5,737 nucleotides of DNA from Pseudomonadota bacterium (GCA_021780975.1 JAJXXS010000188.1:1-5737); one strand, 5' to 3'. Positions 1-5,737 are shown, counted from the first letter of the stretch. Notes: a model not told the origin generated them from the sequence alone. Made by a program: numbers and translations.

Positions 1-1995
1 CGAAAGCAGCGCGCAGAGTTCCGCCAGGGAGGCGCTGTCGCCCTCCACCGGAGCATAGGACTGCTCGAAAACCAGGCTGGCGGAGAGCGACAGCGGGATG
101 TTGTGGGAATAGCGCGAAGCAAGGAAGGAGGACAGGATCATGACACCCTTGGAATGGATGGCGCCTCCCAGTTCGGCTTCGCGCTCTATGTCGATGACGT
201 CGCCTTCCCCCAGGCGGGCCGTCGCCGTGATGCGTACCGGGTGGGCGTAGATGAAATCCTCCCCGAGGTCGACGACCGCCAGGCCGTTGACCTGCCCGAC
301 GTGGCTGCCGCCGGTGGAGATCAGCAGGGTGTCGCGCAGGATGGCGTCCTGCACGTCCTCGCGCAGGTGTGCGGCACGGCGCCTGCGTGCCGCCAGGGCC
401 TGATCGATCTGCGCGGCCCGGATGGTGTCCAGCCCATCTCCAGCGGCGTAATGGTCCGCTTCCAGCAGCAGGTCGCGGTGGTCGGCGATGCGGGTGGATA
501 GCTTTTCCGCGTCGCCGGCGTTGCGCGCGCTGTCCTCCACCAGGCGCGCCACGGCGGTGCGATGCAGCGGACGGGTGCCGCTGCCGCGCGCCTGCGCCGC
601 AAGCAGGCGGGCATAGCTGCGCTCGTTGTGCGCGTTGCGCGCAACCTCGCTGCCGAAATCCGCCGCCACCTTGAACAGTTCGGCGAATTCCGGATCCAGT
701 TCCCTGAGCAGGTGGTAATGCAAGGGTTCGCCGAAGAGGATCACCTTGACGGCCAGGGGGATGGGATCCGGCTCCAGGGGTGACATGCTGCCCCAGCCCA
801 GCGCTTGTGAGAGGGCCTCGACACGCACGGCTCCGGATTTGAGCGTGCGCTTGAGACCTTCCCAGGCGTAGGGCTGGCTCAATACCTTGACGGCGTCCAG
901 CAGGAGGTAGCCCCCATTGGCACGATGCATCGCACCCGCGCGGATGAGGGTGAAATTGGTCACCACGGTGCCGAGGTGCGCGATGTGGTCGATGCGGCCG
1001 ACCAGATTCGGGTAGGAGGGATTGTCCTCGAACACCAGGGGGGCTGAGGTCGTGGTGCCATGATCGATCAGCAGGTTGATCTGGTAGCGCTGCAGCGAAA
1101 ATCCTCCGCCCGCGAGCGCCGTCGCCTCGGCGTCCGGCCTGGGCTGTTCGCGCAATTCCTCGCTGCTTTCGACGATATCGTGCCTCACCTCGTCGAGGAA
1201 GGACAGCACATCAGGGAGATCGGCATAGCGCCCCTTGAGCTCGTCGATGAGATGTCCGACGGCGAGGCTCATGGTGTCGTTGCTGGCCTGCCGCATGCGC
1301 GCGTGCGCCTCGCGGCGCCAGCGCGGAAAGGCATACAGGAGTTTTTGCAGGCGCTCCCCCAGTTCGGCGATCAGGCTGCCGATGCGCGCGCGCTCCTGTT
1401 CCGGCAGCTTGGCAAATTCCTCGGCACCCATGGGTTCGTCGCCCTTGAGGGGCGCGAAGGTGAAGCCCTCTGGGGTGCGCAGCAGCGCGATGCCCTGCCG
1501 GTTCGCCGCGTCGCCGATGTCACCCAGGGCGCGCTGCTCGCGTTGCTTGAGTTCCTCCTCGATCGCCTCCATGCGCGAACGGAATTGGTCGCTTTCGAAG
1601 GCGGTGGAAATGGCCTGGCCGAGTTCGGAGACGAAATGCTGCATATCGCGCCTGAGCAGGGATCCGCGCCCAGCCGGCAGGGGCAGGATGCGCGGCCGGT
1701 TCGGGTCGCCGAAATTGTTGACGTAGCACCAGTCCTGCAGGGGCCCCGACGCAACGGCATGCCTTGCCAGCAGGCTGCGGACGATGTCATGGCGCGCGCT
1801 GCCGACCTCCCCCAGCACGAAGAGATTGAATCCGGGGTGCTTGATGTCGATGCCGAATTGCACGGCCTCCACGGCGCGTGCCTGGCCAAAAAACTCGTCC
1901 GGCTCGGGCAGCTCTGCGGTGGTCTCGAAATCGAAGGCGGCTGGATCGCAACGTTGGCAGAGCTGTTCGGCGGCGAGGGGGGTGATTTCCGGCAT
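1..1995 (-). CDS. LonB-type AAA+ protease (AAA_32/Lon_C family), C-terminus cut by window edge
   Basis: Predicted ATP-dependent cytoplasmic serine protease of the bacterial LonB/YcbZ-like group (PF13654 plus a Lon protease domain), which degrades misfolded or regulatory proteins. I translated 665 residues with no stop from an ATG at 1995 to the left edge; family members are about 800 aa, so roughly 140 residues are missing. The N-terminus matches the family pattern (LCQRCDP near 12, FETTAELP near 23, then FGQARAVEA). The P-loop region is G62-EVGSARH69. A diagnostic block DWCYVNNFGDPNRP follows at 88-101. The Walker B-like segment is ANGGYLLLDA at 359-368. The protease domain starts near 550 (STGGSHVGQVNGLAVVDLG) and contains EGDSAS at 651-656, where S654 aligns with the Lon catalytic serine; the catalytic lysine lies beyond the window. 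Residues 134-155 are charged and helical. The ATG is preceded only by a weak purine stretch (AGAGAAAC). The P-loop lacks the usual third Gly, Lys and Ser/Thr. Family call is secure; activity and substrate are not. Confidence 0.9.
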   Translation of the reverse strand, partial: MPEITPLAAEQLCQRCDPAAFDFETTAELPEPDEFFGQARAVEAVQFGIDIKHPGFNLFVLGEVGSARHDIVRSLLARHAVASGPLQDWCYVNNFGDPNRPRILPLPAGRGSLLRRDMQHFVSELGQAISTAFESDQFRSRMEAIEEELKQREQRALGDIGDAANRQGIALLRTPEGFTFAPLKGDEPMGAEEFAKLPEQERARIGSLIAELGERLQKLLYAFPRWRREAHARMRQASNDTMSLAVGHLIDELKGRYADLPDVLSFLDEVRHDIVESSEELREQPRPDAEATALAGGGFSLQRYQINLLIDHGTTTSAPLVFEDNPSYPNLVGRIDHIAHLGTVVTNFTLIRAGAMHRANGGYLLLDAVKVLSQPYAWEGLKRTLKSGAVRVEALSQALGWGSMSPLEPDPIPLAVKVILFGEPLHYHLLRELDPEFAELFKVAADFGSEVARNAHNERSYARLLAAQARGSGTRPLHRTAVARLVEDSARNAGDAEKLSTRIADHRDLLLEADHYAAGDGLDTIRAAQIDQALAARRRRAAHLREDVQDAILRDTLLISTGGSHVGQVNGLAVVDLGEDFIYAHPVRITATARLGEGDVIDIEREAELGGAIHSKGVMILSSFLASRYSHNIPLSLSASLVFEQSYAPVEGDSASLAELCALLS

Positions 1996-2071
1996 TGGTA
2001 TTGTTTCTCTGATTCGGAGCGCAGCTTGCCGCGCAGGCCGCCGCAGCGGTGGTGCCCGCGCTTCCTCACGC

Positions 2072-2099
2072 CCAGGCACCGTAGTCGCTGCGGGCCTGG
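2072..2099. repeat. Inverted repeat in CBS-LonB gap
   Basis: The 6-bp arms CCAGGC (2072-2077) and GCCTGG (2094-2099) are separated by 16 nt, within the 129-bp gap upstream of the LonB gene. No T-tract follows on either strand, so it is not a classical intrinsic terminator. It could be an operator half-site pair or chance in GC-rich DNA. I see no convincing promoter elements in this gap. Confidence 0.3.
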
Positions 2100-2124
2100 C
2101 TGGGAAGAACGCCGGGCAGTAGGT

Positions 2125-2574
2125 TCAAGGACGGAGTTTCATCTCCAAACTCTGTTCGCGCGTGATCAGCTTGGCCAATTCGTTCAGTTCTTCCGCCAGC
2201 AGGGCAAGGTAGTCGTCCATGGTGACGATGCCGACCAGGCTTCCCTGCGCATCGACCACCGGCATGCGCCGAAAACCGTGTTCGCGCATGTAGTGCAGCG
2301 TATCGTAGACTCCGGCGGAGTCGCTGATGGTGGCGACGGTTCCGGTGACGAGGTCGCCCGCCTTGACGCCCTCGGGAGCCACCTGCTTGGCCACCAGTTC
2401 CACCACGATGTCGCGGTCGGTCAGCACCCCGACGGGTTTGCGCGCGCCTGCCTGGATGTCGACGATCACCACGCTGCCCACATGGTGCGCGCGCATCAGT
2501 TGCGCGACCTCCAGGGCGCTGGCATCGCGCCCGGCGATGACCACTTCACGATTGCAAAACTCTCCGATAGGCAT
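2125..2574 (-). CDS. Tandem CBS-domain protein
   Basis: A small soluble 149-aa protein made almost entirely of two CBS domains, a fold that usually binds AMP, ATP, NAD or SAM and regulates partners or senses energy state. CBS1 spans about residues 4-62 and contains V48-GVLTDRDIV, the typical G-x-h-T-x-x-D ligand motif. CBS2 spans about 72-128 with FRRMPVVD at 101-108 and LVGIVTMDD at 113-121. A charged helical tail (LAEELNELAKLITREQSLEMKL) follows. The ATG at 2574 has a GAGGGG ribosome site 8 nt upstream, which supports this start. The gene has its own likely promoter at 2627-2654. It sits between the HPF-like gene and the LonB gene on the same strand and ends with TGA. No catalytic or DNA-binding domain is attached, so it probably acts in trans on another protein or as a stand-alone adenylate sensor; that role is inference. 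Confidence 0.92.
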   Translation of the reverse strand: MPIGEFCNREVVIAGRDASALEVAQLMRAHHVGSVVIVDIQAGARKPVGVLTDRDIVVELVAKQVAPEGVKAGDLVTGTVATISDSAGVYDTLHYMREHGFRRMPVVDAQGSLVGIVTMDDYLALLAEELNELAKLITREQSLEMKLRP

Positions 2575-2582
2575 GATCCGTT

Positions 2583-2588
2583 CCCCTC
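2583..2588 (-). promoter_or_regulatory. Ribosome binding site of CBS gene
   Basis: GAGGGG on the minus strand, 8 nt before the ATG at 2574, supports that start codon. Confidence 0.6.
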
Positions 2589-2597
2589 AAGGCCCAC

Positions 2598-2619
2598 CGC
2601 GCCCCGCACCGGGGTCGCG
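2598..2619 (-). other. GC-rich hairpin in 5' leader of CBS gene
   Basis: On the minus strand CGCG-(A)-CCCCG pairs with CGGGGCGCG around a 3-nt GTG loop, giving 9 bp with one bulged A. It lies directly downstream of the -10 box at 2627-2632, so in a transcript from that promoter it would sit at the extreme 5' end. There is no T-tract, so it is a poor intrinsic terminator. It may stabilise the mRNA 5' end, or act as a weak stop for readthrough from the HPF gene. Confidence 0.45.
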
Positions 2620-2626
2620 CCAGTTC

Positions 2627-2654
2627 ATTATAGGCAGCGGGGAGAGTTCGGCAG
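2627..2654 (-). promoter_or_regulatory. Predicted sigma70 promoter of CBS gene
   Basis: A perfect -10 box TATAAT occupies 2632-2627 on the minus strand. A weak -35 CTGCCG (3 of 6 consensus) is at 2654-2649 with a 16-nt spacer. Transcription would begin near 2620, leaving a leader of about 45 nt before the CBS start codon. The perfect -10 in GC-rich intergenic DNA is the main support. Confidence 0.55.
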
Positions 2655-2672
2655 GCCGTCATGCGCGACGGC
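2655..2672 (-). terminator. Possible weak terminator hairpin after HPF-CSD gene
   Basis: A perfect 6-bp stem (GCCGTC/GACGGC) with a 6-nt loop lies 28 nt past the HPF-CSD stop codon and immediately upstream of the CBS -35 box. No T-tract follows, so if it terminates transcription it is probably inefficient or Rho-assisted. Confidence 0.25.
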
Positions 2673-2700
2673 ACGCAGGTTCCCTTTGCGGCCTCCACCT

Positions 2701-3240
2701 TCAGGAATGGCGGCGCAGGCGGATGCGATTGGCCTGGGTACCCTCGCCGCCCGCTTCCTCCAGGAACGTGACCTCGTCCCCCACCTGCAGGCGCAGGAAA
2801 TCAGCCTGTTCGAGGTTGTAGACATGGAAATATACTTCCGCGCCGTCGGGCTTCTCGATGAAGCCATAGCCCTCGTCGCCGAAGAGGCGCGCGATGCGGC
2901 CGGTCGCCTCGATCTCGTGGGTCTTGACTTCGCCGCGTTGCCGGCGTGCGTGGTCGTCCAGCTTGCGCTTCATGGCGTCGAAGGCATCGCGGATGGCGAC
3001 GTAGATATCCTCAGCCTTGTCGCGATTGATGACGAATTCGGCGCCTGGCACGGTCACGTCAATCCGGATGTTGAAGAGCTTTCCCTGGTGCTTGTGCTTC
3101 TGGATGATGCCTACCGTCACCCGGCAGCCCAGCATGCGGTCGTAAAACTGCTCCAGCTTTTCGACTTTCTGTCGAATCTCCGCCTCGATGGCGTCGGAGC
3201 GGCCGAGATCCCTGAATACGATTTGTAGGGGCACTTGCAT
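2701..3240 (-). CDS. hpf: HPF/RaiA-family ribosome-associated protein with C-terminal cold-shock domain
   Basis: A 179-aa protein that probably binds the 30S decoding region to idle ribosomes in stress or stationary phase and may also bind RNA through a cold-shock (OB-fold) domain. Residues 1-100 follow the beta-alpha-beta-beta-beta-alpha pattern of HPF/RaiA: a first strand (LQIVFRDL), a long helix (DAIEAEIRQKVEKLEQF), strands around VTVGIIQKHKH and LFNIRIDVTVPG, then a helix (DIYVAIRDAFDAMKRKLDD) with a basic end. Residues 111-178 form the cold-shock domain, beginning GRIARLF, with RNP1-like GYGFIE at 124-129 and RNP2-like VYFHV at 136-140. This replaces the dimerisation tail of long-form HPF. 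An AAGGAG ribosome site 6 nt before the ATG fixes the start. A good sigma70-type promoter lies upstream (3325-3353), suggesting independent transcription. The same architecture occurs in other proteobacteria; the cold-shock half's role is not established to my knowledge. Confidence 0.92.
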   Translation of the reverse strand: MQVPLQIVFRDLGRSDAIEAEIRQKVEKLEQFYDRMLGCRVTVGIIQKHKHQGKLFNIRIDVTVPGAEFVINRDKAEDIYVAIRDAFDAMKRKLDDHARRQRGEVKTHEIEATGRIARLFGDEGYGFIEKPDGAEVYFHVYNLEQADFLRLQVGDEVTFLEEAGGEGTQANRIRLRRHS

Positions 3241-3246
3241 GTTGGT

Positions 3247-3252
3247 CTCCTT
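3247..3252 (-). promoter_or_regulatory. Strong ribosome binding site of HPF-CSD gene
   Basis: AAGGAG on the minus strand, 6 nt before the ATG at 3240. It is the best Shine-Dalgarno in the window and predicts high translation. Confidence 0.75.
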
Positions 3253-3324
3253 GAGGTGAGCTGCCGCCGGGGGGGCTGCGAGCCTTGGTGCCGCCGTCCT
3301 CCCGTACGCCAGCGGGGCAATTCA

Positions 3325-3353
3325 ATTATGGTCAGGGACGGTGGCTAGGGCAA
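3325..3353 (-). promoter_or_regulatory. Predicted sigma70 promoter of HPF-CSD gene
   Basis: The -35 TTGCCC (3353-3348, 4 of 6 consensus) and -10 CATAAT (3330-3325, 5 of 6) are separated by an ideal 17-nt spacer on the minus strand. Transcription would start near 3318, giving a leader of about 78 nt that includes a run of seven C residues. The promoter begins just past the end of the upstream hydrolase gene, so HPF-CSD need not depend on readthrough. Confidence 0.65.
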
Positions 3354-3367
3354 ATGCTTAAGAGTGC

Positions 3368-3392
3368 GCGACACCGCGCTACGCGGCATCGC
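3368..3392 (-). terminator. Hairpin centred on the hydrolase stop codon
   Basis: On the minus strand, GCGATGCCGCG (3392-3382) pairs over its full 11 nt with CGCGGTGTCGC (3378-3368), using nine Watson-Crick and two G-U pairs. The 3-nt loop is the TAG stop codon itself. The downstream sequence (GCACTCTTAAG) has no real T-tract. It is probably a transcript-end or mRNA-stability hairpin between the hydrolase gene and the HPF promoter; intrinsic termination is uncertain. Confidence 0.45.
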
Positions 3393-4392
3393 CATAGGCC
3401 TGGGCAAACTCCCGCTGCAGCGCCTCGATCTCGTGTTTGTGCACGGGCGAAAAATGAAATGGTGTGGCTCGCCTGGCATGTGCCCGCCGAGCCAGATCGC
3501 CTGCCTGGCGCGCGGTGAGGTGGCCCTTCTCGGCGGCGCGCTGGGCATGACAGTCGAGGAAGGTGCCCTCGATGAAAAGCTGGTCGGCGTCGCGCGCGAG
3601 GGCAACGATGCGCGCGGCATTTGCGGCGTGGTAGGCCGCATCGGTGACGTAGACGATCTTCTGGCCGCTGGAGACATGCAGAATGTCGTTGCGCAGGTGG
3701 CCCAAGGGCAGAGCCCGTTCCTGCGGGCCGGCACGGCCGCGCCACGTGGCCAGGATCGGGGTGTCGTCCGGCAGACCGGTGAGCACCGCGCGCTTGAGCT
3801 CCTGCAGCCAGGGGCCGCAATCCAGCCCCAGTTCGCGCAGCCGGCTTTTCCACACATTCAGGTGCTGCCCTTCTTCCAGGGCGTATGCCAGGCAGGGCGT
3901 GCGGTGGTCGAGGAACGCGGCGCGCACCCGGAATCCCGGCTCCGTATGCATGATGCCGTCGACATGGGCGTAAGATTCCTCCTGCTCACGCAGGAAGGCC
4001 GTCCTGCAGCGGAACAAGGCGCGCCGCCCTTGCCCGTCAGGGAAAACCTCATGCACGAGCAGGGAAAAATCGGACGCATAATTTTGCACCAGGTTCCAGG
4101 TATAGGCATGGAGCTTGTGCTCCACCTGGGCGAGAAAGCCCGGCGGACCGAACAGCCGTATGAAGCGTTCGCGTCCCAGGCAGATGCGCAGCAGCCAGTC
4201 GAAGCCGATGAAGTGGTCGACATGGGCGTGCGACACGAACACGTCCGTGACCCGCAGGATCTTGCGCGGCGGGAGCGCGTGCAGGTCGCCCAGATCGAAC
4301 AGCAGCGCTCTTTTCTGGTAGGCGAAATCCACGAACAGGGCAGGGTCGCCGACAGCGCCGTTCACCAGCAGGGGTTGGAAGGAGACTCGCAT
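3379..4392 (-). CDS. RNase Z-like MBL-fold metallohydrolase
   Basis: A 337-aa metallo-beta-lactamase-fold protein of the RNase Z/ElaC type, which binds two zinc ions; true RNase Z cleaves pre-tRNA 3' trailers. The full ligand set is visible: SHAHVDH at 54-60 (H55, H57, D59, H60), LDHRTPCLAY with H163, VYVTDAAYH with D251, GHLTARQAG with H291, and FHFSP with H313. RLFGPPGF at 79-86 matches the conserved GP element after the first motif. IEGTFLD at 274-280 matches the HEATLD-type segment of ElaC. The distance between the first and third motifs (about 100 residues) is longer than in E. coli ElaC (about 72), so it is a divergent member and may act on other RNAs or small phosphodiesters. I chose the ATG at 4392 (GGGG 7 nt upstream) because the family's first strand begins there; an in-frame TTG at 4449 would add 19 unconserved residues. 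The hairpin at its stop and the separate HPF promoter suggest its transcript is largely its own. Confidence 0.85.
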   Translation of the reverse strand: MRVSFQPLLVNGAVGDPALFVDFAYQKRALLFDLGDLHALPPRKILRVTDVFVSHAHVDHFIGFDWLLRICLGRERFIRLFGPPGFLAQVEHKLHAYTWNLVQNYASDFSLLVHEVFPDGQGRRALFRCRTAFLREQEESYAHVDGIMHTEPGFRVRAAFLDHRTPCLAYALEEGQHLNVWKSRLRELGLDCGPWLQELKRAVLTGLPDDTPILATWRGRAGPQERALPLGHLRNDILHVSSGQKIVYVTDAAYHAANAARIVALARDADQLFIEGTFLDCHAQRAAEKGHLTARQAGDLARRAHARRATPFHFSPVHKHEIEALQREFAQAYGDAA

Positions 4393-4428
4393 GACGGATC
4401 CCCGCGACCTTGATGAGGGGCAGCTTTC

Positions 4429-4434
4429 ATCATA
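4429..4434 (-). promoter_or_regulatory. Weak candidate -10 element of hydrolase gene
   Basis: TATGAT (5 of 6 consensus) lies on the minus strand about 37 nt before the ATG at 4392. I find no matching -35 at 16-18 nt, so this is tentative. Confidence 0.25.
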
Positions 4435-4509
4435 GGTTTTCGCGCGCAAGGCGAGGGGCGCTGATGCGAGGCCCCGGTCCGGTCACCTATCTACCCGCAT
4501 GCGCATCGG

Positions 4510-4515
4510 TATAAT
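4510..4515 (+). promoter_or_regulatory. Predicted -10 box of ftsK
   Basis: A perfect TATAAT preceded by GG lies 27 nt before the ftsK ATG. The -35 region (around 4487-4492, CTATCT) is weak. Transcription would begin near 4522, leaving a leader of only about 20 nt. The 4393-4542 region is shared with the divergent hydrolase gene and otherwise shows nothing I can name. Confidence 0.5.
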
Positions 4516-4542
4516 GGGCCGCGACCCGTTTCCCATAGCCCC

Positions 4543-5737
4543 ATGTCCGCTGTCCGTCCCCGCCGCGCTGCTACCTCCGCCGGCCTGCCGCCCCGCCTGC
4601 AGCGCCTGTTGCGTGAGGCGCGTGCCCTCAGCGTGGGGTTTCTGGCGCTTTTTCTGGCGGGCGTGCTGTTCAGCCACAGCCTGGCGGATCCCGGTTTTTC
4701 CACCACCGGCTCTGGGGCGCCCATCGCCAACTGGGGCGGGCGCGCCGGCGCATGGATCGCCGACTTCCTGTTTTATCTCTTTGGCCACTCCGCCTGGTGG
4801 TGGGTGGCGTTGGCGGGTGGCTACGCCGTGCAGGGTTTTCGCCAGCTCGACGCTACGCCCCTGCCTGCCCGCCAGCGCTGGATCCATGGGGCGGGCTACG
4901 CGCTCCTGCTGATTTCCAGCAGCGGCGTGGAGCACTTGCGCCTGTGGAACTGGAGCTCCGGCCTGCCTTATGCCGCTGGAGGGGTGCTCGGCACGCAATT
5001 GGGGAACGGCATGGCGGCGCTCGCCGGCTTTACCGGCGGGAGCCTGCTGCTGCTGCTGTTCGTGGCCATAGGGTTCAGCCTGTGGTCGGGCCAGTCCTGG
5101 CTGGCCATGGCGGAAAAATTCGGACAGGGGCTGGAATGGTGCTATGCCAGCGCCTACGCCTGGTTCCAGCGGCGGCGTGATGCCAGGGCGGGAATGGCGG
5201 CGGCGCAGATGCGGGATTTGGCCCTGGAGCAGGAGCGCAAGCGCGTGCAGGAGGCGCCGCCCCTGCGCATCGAGCCGGTGCTGGCGGAAATTCCCAAGTC
5301 GGAGCGCGTGCAGGTGGAAAAGCAGGCGCCGCTGTTCCGCGAACTTCCCGACTCGCCTTTGCCGCCCATCAGCCTGCTGGATGAGGCGGACGCCGTGGTG
5401 GAGCCGGTGTCGGCCGAATCGCTGGAATTCACCTCGCGCCAGATCGAGCGCAAGCTGCGCGAGTTTGGCGTCGACGTCAACGTCGTTTCGGCGTCGCCCG
5501 GCCCGGTCATCACGCGCTATGAGATCGAGCCGGCGGTGGGCGTGAAGGGCAGCCAGATCGTCAACCTCGCCAAGGATCTGGCGCGCAACCTGTCGGTCGT
5601 CAGCGTGCGCGTGGTGGAGGCCATCCCCGGCCGCCACACTATGGGCCTGGAAATCCCCAACAGCCGGCGCCAGACCGTGCGTCTGTCCGAGATCCTCGGC
5701 TCCAAGGCCTACCACGAGACGGCCAGCCCCCTCACGG
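4543..5737 (+). CDS. ftsK: DNA translocase FtsK, N-terminal part, cut by window edge
   Basis: FtsK is the septal DNA pump that coordinates chromosome dimer resolution and segregation with cell division. I translated 398 residues with no stop up to the right edge. The N-terminal 4TM domain shows a basic start (MSAVRPRRAA) and hydrophobic segments near 29-46, 72-98, 114-127 and 155-182, the last with a run of five leucines. A short charged and proline-rich linker runs from about 208 to 290, much shorter than the several-hundred-residue E. coli linker. The alpha domain follows from about 293 (LEFTSRQIERKLREFGVDV), with the hallmark GPVITRYEIEPAVGVK at 320-335 and IPGRHTMGLEIPN at 361-373. The Walker motor and the DNA-reading gamma domain lie beyond the window. 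The ATG at 4543 lacks a clear Shine-Dalgarno (GTTTCCCATAGCCCC precedes it). A later GTG at 4633 would delete the basic N-terminus and is less likely. Confidence 0.95.
   Translation, partial: MSAVRPRRAATSAGLPPRLQRLLREARALSVGFLALFLAGVLFSHSLADPGFSTTGSGAPIANWGGRAGAWIADFLFYLFGHSAWWWVALAGGYAVQGFRQLDATPLPARQRWIHGAGYALLLISSSGVEHLRLWNWSSGLPYAAGGVLGTQLGNGMAALAGFTGGSLLLLLFVAIGFSLWSGQSWLAMAEKFGQGLEWCYASAYAWFQRRRDARAGMAAAQMRDLALEQERKRVQEAPPLRIEPVLAEIPKSERVQVEKQAPLFRELPDSPLPPISLLDEADAVVEPVSAESLEFTSRQIERKLREFGVDVNVVSASPGPVITRYEIEPAVGVKGSQIVNLAKDLARNLSVVSVRVVEAIPGRHTMGLEIPNSRRQTVRLSEILGSKAYHETASPLT

Noticed and set aside
1060..3228. A 722-codon open frame on the plus strand across the LonB, CBS and HPF genes
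   Set aside because: It is exactly codon-aligned antisense to three genes with clear families. In this register a stop appears only where the sense gene uses TTA, CTA or TCA, which are rare in GC-rich genes. Its translation shows no recognisable domain.
3364..4413. A 349-codon plus-strand frame opposite the RNase Z-like gene
   Set aside because: Same codon-aligned antisense shadow; the minus strand carries the full metal-binding motif set.
4514..4536. ATGGG/CCCAT inverted repeat near the ftsK promoter
   Set aside because: Arms of only 5 nt, and one arm overlaps the -10 box; too short to distinguish from chance.
1996..4542. All four intergenic gaps (129, 126, 138 and 150 bp) are multiples of three, so every gene shares one codon register
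   Set aside because: It is about a 1-in-81 coincidence with no mechanism; the HPF-to-CBS gap contains an in-frame stop, so no general readthrough is possible.
5045..5059. CTG triplet run in ftsK
   Set aside because: It encodes a run of leucines within a transmembrane helix and is ordinary codon preference rather than a microsatellite of note.
4483..5715. A 410-codon minus-strand frame opposite ftsK
   Set aside because: Low-complexity His/Gln/Arg-rich translation, antisense to clear FtsK domains in the aligned register.

Overview
The window is GC-rich chromosomal DNA with tightly packed, mostly housekeeping or stress-type genes. The GC-rich codon usage, an FtsK with four membrane helices and a short linker, and a ribosome hibernation factor fused to a cold-shock domain all fit a beta- or gammaproteobacterium. 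A sulfur-oxidiser-type betaproteobacterium is my guess, inferred from gene content only. I see no mobile elements, CRISPR array, tRNA or rRNA.

Layout: four genes lie on the minus strand and one divergent gene on the plus strand. Reading leftward from position 4392 they are: an RNase Z-like metallo-beta-lactamase-fold hydrolase (4392-3379), an HPF/RaiA ribosome-associated protein with a C-terminal cold-shock domain (3240-2701), a two-CBS-domain protein (2574-2125), and a LonB-type AAA+ protease with the PF13654-like architecture (1995 to the window edge, cut off just past its catalytic serine). Diverging rightward from 4543 is ftsK, cut off at the right edge within its alpha domain, before the motor ATPase.

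Gaps between the minus-strand genes are 126-138 bp. Two of them carry recognisable sigma70-type promoters, one before the HPF gene and one before the CBS gene. They also hold several GC-rich hairpins without T-tracts. The block is therefore probably a set of co-oriented, partly independent transcripts rather than one tight operon. The ftsK promoter (a perfect TATAAT) and the hydrolase gene share a 150-bp divergent region.

Functionally, HPF (ribosome dormancy), a CBS pair (adenylate sensing), a Lon-like protease (protein quality control) and an RNase Z-like nuclease together suggest a stress or dormancy module beside the cell-division translocase gene. That link is inference from adjacency. 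I find no clearly novel multi-gene system. The points most worth a second look are the poor P-loop of the LonB protein, the HPF-cold-shock fusion, a strong hairpin whose loop is the hydrolase stop codon, and the CBS and LonB frames being separated by a single in-frame stop codon.
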